From: Epiperipatus broadwayi
Lineage: Eukaryota; Onychophora; Udeonychophora; Euonychophora; Peripatidae
Assembly (NCBI GenBank): GCA_028023455.1
Contig: JAQFVV010000231.1
Location: forward strand, 1,133,001-1,197,000
Reading direction: 5' to 3'
Length of the DNA stretch: 64,000 nt
Position numbers and translations under genes: made by a program. Positions 33,436 to 46,573 of this stretch are shown here, piece by piece. Numbering within the stretch: the stretch's first letter is position 1; the number at the start of each line of letters is the position of its first letter. The notes beneath the pieces were generated by a model. The model made no database searches. It was not told the origin of the DNA and saw only the letters and a program-made list of their open reading frames with translations.

Positions 33436-35329
33436 CAAAAGACATTTATTATATAAAGAATAAAATAAATTTTAACAACTACAATACTGCTCTTGCCTTA
33501 TTATCAGTTAGTGGTTGTAGTTCTCAGTTTATAACACCATTTCTGTGTTACATACACTGTAAAGATTTACTTGTAATATGCCCAACTTCAGTCATATTAC
33601 TTTCAACCTAACAAAATGGTTTTAAATTATTATATTTTTGCTATTATTTGGAATACAACTTCTTCTGGTATTCAAACTTAATTACAAGAATGTTTCTATA
33701 GTAGTCCATTGTAAATACTTAAGATCAATTTTGATCATCAGTACTTGAGCATTGTAGGTATAAGGTCATTCCATTACCATTCTAACTCCAGTTAACCTGG
33801 AAATAGAAATGACTTTATTTTTGGAAACATCATTATGTCCTGATGTTAAATATAACAGACAGAGACAATGCTGGTAATGATGATCAAAAAAGGGCAAATT
33901 GGTACAATTTACAATCCCATTATGATAATGAGCTTCTGGCTATTGAACTGTGATTTTAAACTTTAATTCTATAACATACGTGTGTATTCTTTGAAATACT
34001 ATCAGTGTATTAAAGACATGCATAGTGTAGATATGTTATCATTTCAATTGATACTTTTTATGACAAATAGCAGTGTGCATGTTTTTTTACAAACATAATT
34101 GTGACCTATTTATTTGAATGCAAACATGGTTACTTTAATGCTATGGCAAATATTTGTGACACATATTTAAAGATATATTTAATACACGCACATATTAATT
34201 TTAGCAGCATATATTTCTTTATAGTGACCAATACGCCATCTATTATAAGCTTAAGTAATCAATTTAATGTCAGACGGTAGTGCTTAACAAATCCCTATCC
34301 TGAAGTCCTATTAGTTATTAAAGCTTGCAATAGATGCCATGGAGATAGTGAATGAAAAATGTATGCTGCTAAAGCAGCAATAAGAAATCTGGGGTTATGT
34401 GATATTTTATTGTTTTGTATGCATTTTATAGATGTACAATGCCCAGGGATTATTTCAAGAGCTAATATCTTTATCCTACTCTAATAAAACCTTCATGTAT
34501 CCAATAGTAACCAGATAGTTGTAATGCAAAAATATTCCTACCCCTGGACAACTTTTTGGATTTGTCTTAATCAATGAGCACTAGTATTCAAAGTAAAGAC
34601 TATAGTCACTAAAAAGCCAAAATATCAATCCTGGGATGAAGATATTATGACAGTGTACTGCCTTTATGACAACAATGCACAATCATGTGACAAAGAATTT
34701 CTTAAGATTATGGTAAGTGGATATATTATAGCATCATATAGTTTGAGTCCATTAAAATCTCAAACATACACTAAGCCTTTCACGTTATTATTATATCATC
34801 TACTTGCACTTAATAAATTAATATATTGAAAAATTTCACGTTGTTTATTTATATATAATATTTAGTGAATTAAATGTGATGGTGTTTAAAGCTTCATGCT
34901 CTCATTTCAAAATGCTTAAGACTGGCTTATTTATATATAAATTTAAGTAGAGAAGAAGGTGGGAACCATCTTTTTCTCATAAAATCTCTGCCTTGTGTTT
35001 TGATTTGAGAGTTTCCTATGCAGTCATTTATTACATCTGATTGACTGTCATATAAGCATTTTTAAGCTGCTTCTGTCAAAGGTTTCGGCCTTTTACGTTA
35101 TTAGTAAATGACTCTGTAAAAAAAAAATCTGCTCTTGGATGCCTATGCATAATTATTTGAGAAAGTCATGTGACATTATTGGTGTTAATAAAACATAAAT
35201 ATTACCATGCTGCTTTAAACATGTTAAATGGTAGATTAAATACCACTAAACAAAGAATCATGTGATGTTCTCAGTTTATTTACAGTATCTGCAATAGGAG
35301 CAGTAATCCTACTTCAGAGCCATCTGTTG
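33436..35329. other. Unassigned sequence
   Basis: No gene or repeat structure was supported. Scattered small frames lack motifs. Confidence 0.4.
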
Positions 35330-35750
35330 TACACTTGAGTAATCAATGGACAGTAAAGATATTGCTACAATCAAATCTAAGATTAGTTTCTGGATATTGG
35401 CTTCAAATCAATTAGATTTGTGCCTATATGTCTGGCTGCCATTTTTATTTTTTTAATTATTCAAGCTAAGCAGTGTTACCATCAAACACCATATGGCTGT
35501 GAACCCAAGGTAATTTAATCATATATAATTTCTGGTTTAGGATTACACTTCTATAAGTACACAAATAAGTTATTTTGGGAAAGTTATTTTCTGTTTCTTA
35601 GTATACATAGTATAAAAATGAGGCTACTAGTATGTAGAAAAAAATCCAATGCTTCTCACTTATGGAAGTTTATTGCTTAAAAACTAGTCTAGAGATTTGG
35701 TTGTAGCACCATCATTTATTCTTCAATAATTACACAAGCCAACAATAGGT
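35330..35750. repeat. Decayed family B foldback
   Basis: The left part holds GAGTAATCAATGGACAGTAA and, on the minus strand, CCAGAAACTAATCTTAG, the GAAA-to-cleavage half of a family B hammerhead. The right part, plus strand, has AAAAACTAGTCTAGAGATTTGG. The CUGAUGA halves are missing or unrecognisable. Arms face each other around 35380-35710. Confidence 0.5.
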
Positions 35751-36112
35751 GGCTCTGGAATAAAACAACTAAAATGAATTGCTTCTTATATGAAATGTTG
35801 TGATGATAATATTTTTTGACTATATTCATCATGTAATATTAATTGTTAAATGTCTTGAGAAAAATTCAAACTTTATTTAGACTTTGCAAATACATTCTAC
35901 TATTAATAATAGCAATCAGGTTAGTAAATAGCTTAATATTTTGTATGTTATTATTCTCGTCCCTTCTTCAAGTGTTACTGGCCTGATCAATGTATTACCA
36001 TAGAAATTAAATATGGACTTTTTGATGTTAAATTTAAGATGACTGCCAAAGGCAACATTCAGTATAATTTTTTTATAACTACAAAAATCTTCTTGAATCT
36101 AATTACCCTTAG

Positions 36113-36510
36113 GGGGAAATGGGATAAATTAGGAAAGCACTCATAAATATGAAATTTCTACTGATTGTTGCCTTTGAGAAAATAGTCTAGTTTGTTAGAA
36201 TGTTATTTAAATTAAATATTCATGAATCTGAAAATCAAGTTTTTGTTCCTATATTAGTTGTGTCACTGATCAGCAAGAAACACTTGTGACACTCTAAATA
36301 ATGTCTCTTTTCTTTCAATGGCAACAGACATTATAATTTCATATACTAATCTATGAGGGTCATTCTGAATCTTGTGTTTAGGACAAATGGATAAATTGGG
36401 AGGACTTTAATAGAAAGCTATATGAATATCTCTCCTGATTGTTGCCTTTGATACAATAGCCTAGTTAGTTAGAGTGTTACCTGAAATTAAATATTCATGA
36501 ATCTAAAAGT
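36113..36510. repeat. Degenerate direct repeat pair
   Basis: About 36113-36238 and 36383-36510 share GGATAAATTNGGA, CTGATTGTTGCCTTTGA, ATAGNCTAGTTNGTTAGA and AAATTAAATATTCATGAATC. The shared core reads like the head of a tRNA-type SINE. Possibly two SINE copies or a local duplication. Confidence 0.5.
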
Positions 36511-37074
36511 CTAGATAATTCATGAATCTAAAAAATTAAATGTGATTCCCATGCTGGTACCATCACCAGTCACTGAAAAAGAGAGAATAAAGCACTCAAA
36601 AGATAGTGTGTTATACAAATTTATGTGCAATTATTAATAGTTGAATGTATTTAGAAAGTTTGAATAAAGTCTGAATTTCACAAAAGACATATTGAATAAT
36701 GAGTATGGTCTAACAAATAATTGCTATAACAAGGAGTTACTATTTTCTAATGAGGAGAAAGATCTACATCAACTACCATTGATCATGATAAAAGACCATC
36801 ATTTGGTACCAGTGTAATGTTATCATGCAATGATCACTGCAGTGTTGAAGTGAGAATTCAAAAGCTGAAAGTATATAGATCATGGCTCAGTTTGGGTCAC
36901 TGTTGAAGCTTGAATATCATTTCATCTCCCAAAGAACAAAGCAGTTAATTATCCAGAATAACCTTAGTCACTTATCCTAATCTCTCTTTACTAAGTCAAT
37001 TTTTAAACAAAACATTGTTTGTCAATAAGGTTGATATGTTTCTCAGGAGTTCATATGAAATTCAAGCATCAAAA

Positions 37075-37170
37075 AAGGAAAAGCTGACTCCAAGATCCGT
37101 GTATCTTGGACTCCAGATCCCACTATTCTACTATTGCACTAAACCACACAGAGCTGACTATTTAATCATA
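37075..37170 (-). repeat. Possible tRNA-like repeat with short flanking duplication
   Basis: The minus strand carries GTGGTTTAGTGCAATAGTAG and GGATCTGGAGTCCAAG. AGCTGACT occurs on both sides (about 37082 and 37151). Evidence is thin. Confidence 0.3.
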
Positions 37171-40100
37171 AATTATGAATTTCACAAATAAAAATCTAAA
37201 TCACGTAAAAAAAAATATTTGACCTGTATACAAAAAATTCTATGACCTCCCATAACGATTTCCGGTATTCAACGCTCAGACATAAAACGTACTATAACAT
37301 AAACATAAACGTAAATAGAAAAATTCGTATATTTTTATGTAACAAAGTGGCAATATTGTAACATGTTTTTATTTAAAAGTATTTATTGAATCTGCAGAAT
37401 ATAAAATCCGATGATTAAATCAAATAATGAATAATGCATTTCAAAGAAGAAAAAAAATCATTTACAGCGAAAACAAAAACAGTTGATTCAAAAATACAAT
37501 TCATTCTTCTTGTTAAATCATTATTCAACTAATCAATAACAATTACAATGTCCGACAACTAATAGAATGAGAAAAAATATAATACAAACATTTAAAAATG
37601 GTAGAATTTGGAATAAATTTTTAAAAAAAAATCAATAATATATAATAATGGTGGCTAATGTAATTAATTAGCTCAGTTAGCAAGAGTCCTAATAAAAAAT
37701 GACTAAACTGATAGCCACTCGCGAGGTCACATGACTTTGAATGGAGCAAATGATAGGTTGAAATTTGATCAACCTGCCATTATTACACTAAATTGCGTAG
37801 ATGAGGATGACAAGGTATAAAAATTCACTTATTTGGCAAATCTTGAATTGGAATCCAAATCAAATTGAGGTTGAAATTATTTTTACAGGTAGCTGGAAAT
37901 TTTCCAATTAAGATCTAAGTAATCGGTCTACGCTCTGCAAAGTTTAATGTAGGACCAGTAGTAGTACACCTAAATTGAGGATTTATAGATGAGGGCTCCA
38001 CCCTACTTTCACTGCCTAAACATTTTACGAATTCCCAAACTATAAACCGTCCGATTATTTGTCTTACTGGCTTATAATTAGAATAAAAATCTAGCGTTTG
38101 TTCATATGACTCATAACTGACAACTAAAAGTCCTAAAATTATCTGGACAGATCAAATGAAGTGACAGTTTAAAAAAAAGAAAGTGATCTTTTTTTGGTTT
38201 ACATTCACTAATGATAAAGGACGTATTACGAATAAACATGTAGTAACTCCATGATATATATTCACTTTCATTTTAGATCTAATAATAATGCATAATTATT
38301 TTCTAAAATAAATTTAAAAAATATCATATGATACCAGCTTACACGATACTTTGCTACTACTACTTCCACTGCTGCTATGAAAAATGCATTAGATTACGAA
38401 GATCCACGCATTCTAGGTCGAGACCAAATTCTGACTGATGGTCATAAACTATTAACTACTCTGAGAATATGTATAAGATGATACTGAATACAAATTTACT
38501 AGGCATTACCAATTGGTATCTATGAACAACAGATGGCAGCAGGGACAAAAAATAGAGTTGACTTTTAATATAATAATAAAGGTTCAACCCTCCTTCCACC
38601 ACACAAACACATTTTCTCTGATTGTTGGCAAGCAGTTATGCTTTATATCAAAAACTAAAATCAAATTCGATCATGAATACAGCTTTGCACTTCATTTACA
38701 TATTTTCAAAAGTGCAAGGCCAGAGAAATCAAATTTGCTAGTGATGGATTATTGCAGGGTACAGAGTTCCTTTTAAACTCTTCTAGACAACTCTCTTATC
38801 ATCCTATCTTAAAGGAGATTGTTGGGGGAGGGGGGGTTGTGTAATTAAATGGTTTCCTTTATAACATTTCAAGTTAATTTATCTTTATGCAACATTTTTT
38901 ATAATAATATTACTAACATCGATCTGGGTTAAAATATTCACATTCTTTTTAGTCCATAATGTAAAAGCAATATATTCCTCATTTTTTTGTCTGACTTTTT
39001 GATTTATTTTAGAATTCAAAGCCCAGTGTTCATAACCATATATTAAACTGTCATCCAAGGAATTCATACTAAATATTCTCTATCATATTTTTTCTTCCAT
39101 TTTATTTCCTTAAACTGAGACCAACTATATTTTATCAATATAATTAGTCTTTTTTTTATATTAATTGTAATGATTTTAGGCAGTAGATAAGACAAAATAG
39201 TTCCTAAATAGTTCATTGCAGAGCAAAGATCTCTCAAAATTCCCCTTATAAAGTAACAATGAATAATATATTGTTCACCACGTGATCTAAATGTTTGATA
39301 GAGAAGATATGGGCAGTTTCCTCTAGCTAAGAATAATTAGATACCCTCTTACCAACCAATATATGAGCTGGGTTGATTATTAGCTTGATACTTGATTGAA
39401 AAATTTTAAGCCTGATTAGAATCTCAAAAAAATTTTCAGTTTTATTAGTCTGAATTTGAATTCAGATCATGGTCATAGCAGCTGGGTATGCTACCAATGC
39501 ATCTTGATACAAATTTAGTAAAATTAATTTTGAACCCTTTTTAAAACTAGTTAACCAATGAGTGTGAGCCTTAGGGGTTGCTATGAAAATAATAACACCT
39601 AAGCTGTCGACAATGAAACCCAACATCAAGATCTTTAAAAACTTTCAAGTCATTAAAGTTATTTTGACAAATTTGGATTACTTTAACTAACCTTATTTTT
39701 AACTTGAGCTCGTGTGTGTGTGTGGTAAAGTGCAATTGTATGTGGTGGAATTAAAAACTAAAGCCCCAGGGATTTCATTTATAATACATCACATTCAGTG
39801 CTCAAACATCAGATGATCTCCTGGATGATAAATTAGGTGATTACTTTATTCTCCATCTATGGCATTTTCTCAACATTTTCAATATAATATCTTTTACTTT
39901 CCCAAAGTTTCAAAAGATGAAACATTTAAATATATAATGAATTGAAATATTTTTCATGATAGATTTAAACTCAACGCACTGCAAGTTCATATTCACTGCA
40001 CATTTTAATTATTTCTTTTTTTGTGGGCCATTTAATTCAGAGAGAGAGTGGCACTTTAAGGTCCATGGATCTTTGCTCAATGCTCGTAATTCTTATAAAG

Positions 40101-40478
40101 TCCCAAGCAATAAACTATTTATTTTAATCAACTCATAAACAATTGTATGGCTTTTAAATACATAATGCTAAGAGCATAAGCACTGAACAAATGTGTGAAT
40201 ACATAACGCAAATCGCAAGCAATATTCACATAGAAGCATATAAGTAAATGTAAATAATATACACCTTTTGTTATATCAATGCTAATTTATTTTGTCCAAT
40301 AAAAGATGGTCTTTTATCTGACCTTTTGTTTGTTATATAGTAATAAGGCAAGCATTGAAGCTCCAAATATCCTGCAAATTTTTATTGGTGGTAATTTTTG
40401 TTTTTACACTAAGCAAAGCCAGTTTGATCATTTCAGATATTTAGATGAAATACTAATCATTTTAATGAGAACATAAAT
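37171..40478. other. Unassigned sequence
   Basis: A G-rich patch lies at 38820-38838 and a GT run near 39712-39722. The open frames at 38513-38776, 38885-39067 and 39956-40138 have no recognisable domains. A host exon could hide here but nothing supports one. Confidence 0.4.
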
Positions 40479-40621
40479 TGTCTTAATAATATGTAATATT
40501 TCTGTACTGTGACTCTCACACCCTCTTATGCAAGGAAGTGACATGTTTCACCTGCTTTTAACACATTGTGAAGGGTTGTAGTCATAAACATATGGCCAAA
40601 GACATGTAAAAAGATGCATAA

Positions 40622-40672
40622 TTCAAGATGTGCATTTTGTGCTGAACCAGCACTCATCAGTTGGCCCAGATC
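40622..40672 (-). ncRNA. Hammerhead motif, family A, left arm, G12 lost
   Basis: Minus strand: helix I strand GGGCCAA, CUGAUGA (40654-40660), perfect six-pair helix II GUGCUG-GUU-CAGCAC (40639-40653), but AAAA in place of GAAA (40635-40638). The CAUC cleavage site follows. The scaffold is intact with one inactivating change. Confidence 0.7.
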
Positions 40673-40948
40673 AAAATCTCTTACACATATCTTTATTATT
40701 GTTCAGCATATATAGATAGCAAATTACTATAGTTTAATAATTGATGTGTCAAACATGCTGCCTTCGCAACTTTCGTAATGAAAGTATATTAATAATTTTT
40801 ATTGGTTATTCATTAGAATAGAGATTATCCAATAACGAATAATACTTCTGTAGTGTAATTGTGAGGGTAGCAAATTTGACACATCAATAATACTGTAGTA
40901 ATTTGCTACCTATATTTGCTAAACAATAATAAAGATATGTGCAAGAGA

Positions 40949-41008
40949 TTGTGCTCTGGGCCAACTGATGAGTGCTGTTTCAGCACAAAATGTATATCTT
41001 AGGGATCA
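40949..41008 (+). ncRNA. Hammerhead motif, family A, right arm, G12 lost
   Basis: Plus strand: GGGCCAA, CUGAUGA (40965-40971), helix II GUGCUG-UUU-CAGCAC (40972-40986), AAAA (40987-40990), then UGUAUAUC. It carries the same G12-to-A change as the facing arm, so the change preceded or was copied during formation of the inverted repeat. Confidence 0.7.
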
Positions 41009-41344
41009 TACATCTTTTTCACATGTCTCTGGCCCTAAATTTATGATTACATACCTTCACAAGGTGTTAAAAGTGGATAGAAACAAGTCCCTACCTTGTA
41101 TGAAAGTAATGTAATGAGAATTACAGTACAAAAATATTATTCATTATTGGATAATCTCTATTCTAATGAATGACTAATAAAAATTTATTAATGTCTTAGT
41201 AATATTTTAAATACAAGTATATTTTATATACCTGGAGTCTATATGTGATATGTGCGATTTGAACATAGACTTTCAAATTCTCTTTAGATATCCACTCTAT
41301 CTGATATGACCAACACACATGTTCACATATATGTGAAAAATATA

Positions 41345-41412
41345 AATAATCTCCAGTATATATATTTTGAGCTGAACTAGTACTCATCATTTAGTACAGA
41401 TCATCATCTCCC
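41345..41412 (-). ncRNA. Decayed family A hammerhead motif
   Basis: The minus strand reads AUGAUGA in place of CUGAUGA, a partly paired hairpin and AAAA. Flanks repeat fragments of the preceding element. The phrase TATATACCTGGAGT near 41227 recurs near 41698. Confidence 0.4.
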
Positions 41413-42184
41413 ACACACATATATAAACAGGGTTGTTTACATTAAAATAGCAAATCTTCACACTTTAATAAATAGGCTTCAATCTACTCTACCCTCCAGT
41501 TATTCAGCCATTCATACAATTAAAAATATGATGATGGAATGCCCAAATTTCTTGTTGATGCCAATATTATTGTCATGCCCATGTTGAGTTTGTCACTCTA
41601 ACCTCTTATATATAGGACCTTATCTATTTTAAATACACATAAGAAGGATGGGCAAGGTACAGGCTGAATTTATAAAATTTAAATATGAGTATATTCTATA
41701 TACCTGGAGTATAGCTGTATTATAGAGAATTTGAGCTTATTTATTACATGAACTAGATTACATTTTGATAAGCCATAAAATTATTTACACTTTAATTAAA
41801 ATAATTAGCATTTCATCCACATTAATATTGAAACAGTAAGTTGGCTTAATTAATGTAAAGAAAAAAAATCACAGGAAATAAACCGTTTCAGACTTTTTGC
41901 AGTATTAATGATTGATTCATTTATGCAATAAATGGAAGATCAGGTTATCTTTAAATGCTTTCAATCAATAAATAAGTTTGTAAATACATTAAAAAATGCA
42001 GTTAAAAAAACATTCAGAAAATACATATAAATTAATAAGCTTATTAGCAGTGAGTTGCTAATTTTATTTTTCTATCTTAACATAGATTTTACAATGAGGC
42101 AATAAAAGATGTATACTTGAAAACTCAAAATAAGTTCTAAAACCAGACAATTTAGATTTTGTCCTATCTATGTAAACATACATG

Positions 42185-42425
42185 GCAAATTTGATGTTTA
42201 AAAAGTAGTAAACTCTCTATACAGTAGTGCCACCTAGAGCAAGTCTTTCCTATCTAGTGCCTACTGATCTGATATCCACAGACTAGTTTCTAGCTTGTGG
42301 CTTTCATCCATTGATTATTATGGATTGCTGTGGGTGGCCCTACTATATGAAGAGTATGTTGCTGTTTAAACAGCTTGTGTAGGTGTAATAAATGGCAATA
42401 TGGTCAAAATTGATATTTCAAATTG
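42185..42425. mobile_element. Family B foldback with partial hammerhead
   Basis: Outer arms pair (AGTAAACTCTCTATACAGTAG against the CTACTATATGAAGAGTATGTT side). On the minus strand, AAGCCACAAGCTAGAAACTAG and GTC give the 3' two thirds of a hammerhead, but the CUGAUGA strand is replaced by TGGATGA at the arm junction. It lacks helix I. Confidence 0.6.
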
Positions 42426-44259
42426 TGGAGGGTTCACCTCTACAACAGATTATAAATATGATAATTTGCACAATATTTAAAGATTAACGATCTAAGTATT
42501 AACTTTCTTGACTTTTTATGTTCTAAATATTAAAAATTGATCACATTTTGCCAGCATTCAGTAAGGCAAAGTTTTAAAAGAAACCCAGAGGAATGACACC
42601 TGCCTAACATAAAATCAAGACAGGTAAGGATTAAGAATGAAAAATGTCATAAGTTGCTATTACCAAACACTGAAAAAATTATTTATTAATAGTTTTCTTC
42701 TACTACATATATAAATGAAATGTTGACCTCTCAGCTTGTGTTTCTGTAACTTTGGAATTAATAAATCATATTCAAATTGGATTTTTTCCATATAGGGCAT
42801 AAGCTTTGAGACGATTTGAAACTCTAATTTTCTGACTGAATTTACTTATTTATTTTCATTGTACTATTTGTTTTTTTTTGTTTTTTTTTGTATAAATTGA
42901 TGTGAACCATTTGCATTTAAAATTTTGTTTACATATTATGCATATATATACATAACCATAAGAGTTATTTTTTTCGTTAATGTGCTATTAGTATAATCTC
43001 TTAGCATTTTGAATATGACCAGCCTGGTTGAAAGCAGTGCTAAGCTGTAGATCTGTAAAGGAATTATAATTTTTCCTGCCATTGTTCATAATTTATATTT
43101 AAAACTAAAAGAAAATTATTTCTAATAATTTTAATATTGTATTCACAGTTTTTTCTGTCTTTAGACAAATTGATAAATAATACTAAGGATACGATAAAAC
43201 AGACTGTTAAGTATCAATTGCTGTCCTTGGAAAATTAACTTCCTATGCAGAAAATCAAATTATAAGAGTTAAGGATTCTTGGTATTACTAATTCGAAAAG
43301 TGGAATAAATCACAGATTTAGTAGAATATAATTAAGCATGTTATGAAGTTTTGGTCATGAAATGTTTTTTTTAAGTAGATGTTTGCCATGAGTCTGTACA
43401 CTTCCCATAATTGTATTCAACTATTAACATTTTTAAAAAGATAATTATTCTATTTAACATAATGGAATAGGTGTTTTATTATATATACATTACTTAGATA
43501 ATAAACTTGATTATTCACATAATGATGTGATTTTATAAATGTATCTGTTAAAGTCCTGTGTCAACTCTCTTTGTCTATATTAAGAATTTAGACTAGAGTT
43601 AAAGGTGGAATCTATCTTTCACTTATAGAAGTTGCCTTGACAACAGATTAAAAATTCATGATTTAGATAGCTTGGGCTGTTATTACGTGTTTATTCTGTA
43701 TATTTGAGAAAACGCAAATTAGAGCAATGCCAACTCTTCAAAGCACAATCTACAGTGTAGAAATCTTTTTTCTCCATTGATAAATTGATGAAAACAACTG
43801 ACCTATCTTTGCAGGACATATGTTTTGAACTCAAATAATCTTGTTTAACAATCATAAAAAGATCAATTCCCACATTATTTTCTTGTTAATGTATCAACAA
43901 ATAAAATATGATGCAGCTTATAAATAGCATTTTGAAAAGCTTCAATTTGTTATATATAATTTGCAGTGCTACTAATTTGTATTTTACATATTTGGAATGC
44001 ATAAATTTGGCTAAAATGATTCTCTGAAAATTCTCATTTATGAAAAACAATTTTAAATATTATTAACAGAATTATAGAAACAAATTATATTAGGCCTAAT
44101 TTTCCACACAAACAAATATCACTGATTATTGTTAAATTTTTTGAATTTTTATTTACTTCTAAGGTAAAGTGAATTTGTGTTGTGTATTTTTTAATCTCAC
44201 TTCAATGATGTTTTGAAACTTGAATTTCAATTTTTTTTATTTTACCTTTTTATTATTAT
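42426..44259. other. Unassigned sequence
   Basis: T/G runs occur at 42871-42890. No gene; the short minus frame at 43691-43873 has no motif. Confidence 0.4.
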
Positions 44260-44315
44260 TGTAATAATAGCAACAACAACAATAAGAAGAAGAAAAAGAA
44301 GAAGCAGCAGCAGCT
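44260..44315 (+). repeat. Compound triplet microsatellite
   Basis: CAA, then AAG/GAA and finally CAG units follow each other from about 44270 to 44313. Confidence 0.85.
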
Positions 44316-45640
44316 CATCTGATGTAGACAAATGGAATTAGTAACAAAATAAACAATTTTCAATGAGAATGATCTACTGTCTACTCTTAATTCACGGATT
44401 TTTGAGACAATCAATACATCTCTACCTTCCTCCTTCTTCCTCTCTTTATATCTGCAGACAATGCTTAAATTAATAGAATATCAGTTGTCAAGGCAACACT
44501 TAGAAATGATAAGACTGCCAATATTCTATTGGTTAATTTTAAACACTTTCCAACCAATGCTTAAAATTAGCCAATACAATAACTGGTCTGTTGTCAAGGC
44601 AACACTCAGTTGATAAATTAAAATCCTAAACAGATAGAGAATATAATTATCAAAAACGTTTTGAATAAACATCATAAACATAGGCCAAGATAAACTGTCT
44701 GTAAATTAATAACTTTTATAATCTTTCAAATGAATCACTGCTCAATATCTAATAAAATTTTGAATTAATAGTTCAACATTTTAATTTTAAAATAGGAGTA
44801 ATGACTTTTATTTGTTGAATGAACACCAATTTTTAAACTAAATCAAATTACTATAAAGTCTTAACAAATCTATGAAATACTTTATTGAAATTCAAAATTT
44901 GCATTTATATTTATTAAATTATTACTATATTTAAAATCATCACTGCTATTTAACAATACTTCACATTTCTAAACTTGTACTTTTAAAAATAAAATACAAT
45001 TCAAAAACATCTAAATGTAAACATGAAAATATTTTTTTAATACTTATAATGAAAATATTTCATAAAATTAATTACAAATATTTAAATACATTATGAAATT
45101 ATGCAGTCCCCCATCTTTATTCTTGTTATATATTGATGAAAAACTATATACTACTAAAGTATAAAAGTAATAAATGAAGTTGAATGAGTGTGTGCGAATA
45201 AATTTAGTCAAAGATAAAAGGCATTAAAAATTAATTCTAGAACAAATAAGTATGCATAATAATTAAAATTATGCAAAATTGAAAATAATAAAAGTATGCT
45301 AATTTGCAAAGATATAACAAAAAAAGTAGTTACGCAAATTTAAAAAAATCAAAACAAAACAGTTAATGTAGATGTGTGTGAGAGCAGAGAGCAGGTGAGC
45401 AGTATCATGCTTGGCAGCATAGGAATGCATGAACAGTAGAGATAACAGCATGGAATAAAATAAAGTGAAACAAAATGCAGCATATAGTTCAATACTATAA
45501 AGAACAATGCATGTATGAACTACAAATGAAAAAAGTACAAATTAGTACAATTGTAGATGAAACTCAAGAAGATTCCCTAATTGTATATGAAATTTAACTT
45601 AAAACAAGATCACAGACAAGACTTTGGCTAGAATTAGTAT
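44316..45640. other. Unassigned sequence
   Basis: AGTTGTCAAGGCAACACTTAG (near 44482) and TTGTCAAGGCAACACTCAG (near 44592) form a local direct repeat about 110 bases apart, with CCAATNNAAT motifs between them. Otherwise nothing was recognised. Confidence 0.4.
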
Positions 45641-45970
45641 TAATATGTAACATCATATGCTCAACATTTCTTGTGCTTGCACAATTTGTTAACACAGTAG
45701 CAACTTTCTCCATATAATATTACCACCTAGTGTAAGCTATAGTAATCAATGGATATTAGAAGACTAGTGCATCAAAATCCCCATCTCGTGCATACTTATA
45801 TAATATCCTCAGATTATTTTTTATGACTTTCATCAGTGGAATCCTTGGATCTGAGAACAAGGCATCTAGATCTTTGGAACTAATACATCCCTCTAGTAGC
45901 CACCTTTTACCTTTTCTGTTAAGTATACAAGTAGGTGCACAAGCTGGAAACACAATAATATTTGCAGTCT
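45641..45970 (-). mobile_element. Family B element with decayed hammerhead
   Basis: Contains the family B text ATCAATGGATATTAGAAGACT and CCCCATCTCGTGCATACTTA. On the minus strand CUGAUGA is intact (45830-45836), but helix II and GAAA are destroyed (AAAA-rich). Confidence 0.55.
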
Positions 45971-46229
45971 AAGCTAATTCATATATAAATATAGTCTTTT
46001 TCAATTGTCTTAATTCATATGTTTCAAGTAGATGTAATGGAATGGAGGTTTTAAAACAAAAATATACATATATATATATTTATAAGTTTACATATATTAT
46101 TTTAAAGAAATACTGACATCGATTTGGAATATTATATATATATATATGCACCTAATTATTTTAAATTACAATTAAAATAATGATAGAAATAAATAATGAT
46201 ATATAATTTATATATATAAGTTATAAAAA

Positions 46230-46345
46230 CATCACATGGTGTTTTTTATCAGTGAGGAGACTTGGATTTGAAAGTACTGCACCTAGATCTTAGGATTTAA
46301 TGCAATCCCCCAGCAACTAACTTTTACCTAAGTATTTAACTATTA
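46230..46345 (-). mobile_element. Family B element fragment, hammerhead 5' half only
   Basis: The minus strand ends with UCCUCACUGAUAA at about 46248-46260 and then runs into unrelated sequence. The rest (ACCTAGATCTTAGGATTTAATGCA, then CAGCAACTAACTTTTACCTA, each read in part) is the family B body. Confidence 0.5.
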
Positions 46346-46385
46346 GGAATTTTAAACTTCTCTCTCGATATTATGATATATAAAA

Positions 46386-46573
46386 TTAAAAGCATTTGAA
46401 GCATTTGAAAGAGAAAAAGTATTAAATGCTAAGCACTTTCGAGGCCATTTGCCTCATATTCTGCATTTCGCATTATCGCTATGAATATGAGGCAAACAGC
46501 TTCAAAAGTGCTTAGTGTTTAATATTTTTGCACTCTCTATAGCTTCTCTTTCAAGCGCTTCACATGCTTTTAA
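46386..46573. repeat. Foldback element, CGAAAGUGCU type
   Basis: Arms from ATTAAAAGCATTTGAAGC to its near-complement GCGCTTCACATGCTTTTAA pair over about 80 bases. Within it the minus strand reads UAUGAGGC-AAAU-GGCCUC-GAAAGUGCUUAG, a hairpin followed by GAAA as in hammerheads, but the expected CUGAUGA is only partly present. The insertion at 15813-16145 has the related CCCGAAAGTGCTCA. Confidence 0.65.

Larger units (their letters stand above)
40479..41205. mobile_element. Family A hammerhead inverted-repeat element, 14-bp duplication
   Basis: The insertion spans about 40493-41191. It is flanked by TGTCTTAATAATAT (40479-40492) and TGTCTTAGTAATAT (41192-41205). Long arms face each other: 40500-40765 against 40862-41105, each with a hammerhead motif. 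A second nested pair of ~70-base arms (40790-40862 and 41111-41188) matches the element at 21661-21900. No protein is encoded. The structure and duplication length parallel the family B insertions. Confidence 0.8.

Noticed and set aside
33730-33765. CUGAUGA on the minus strand followed by a UCAA/UUGA hairpin
   Set aside because: No GAAA follows the hairpin, so the hammerhead core is incomplete.
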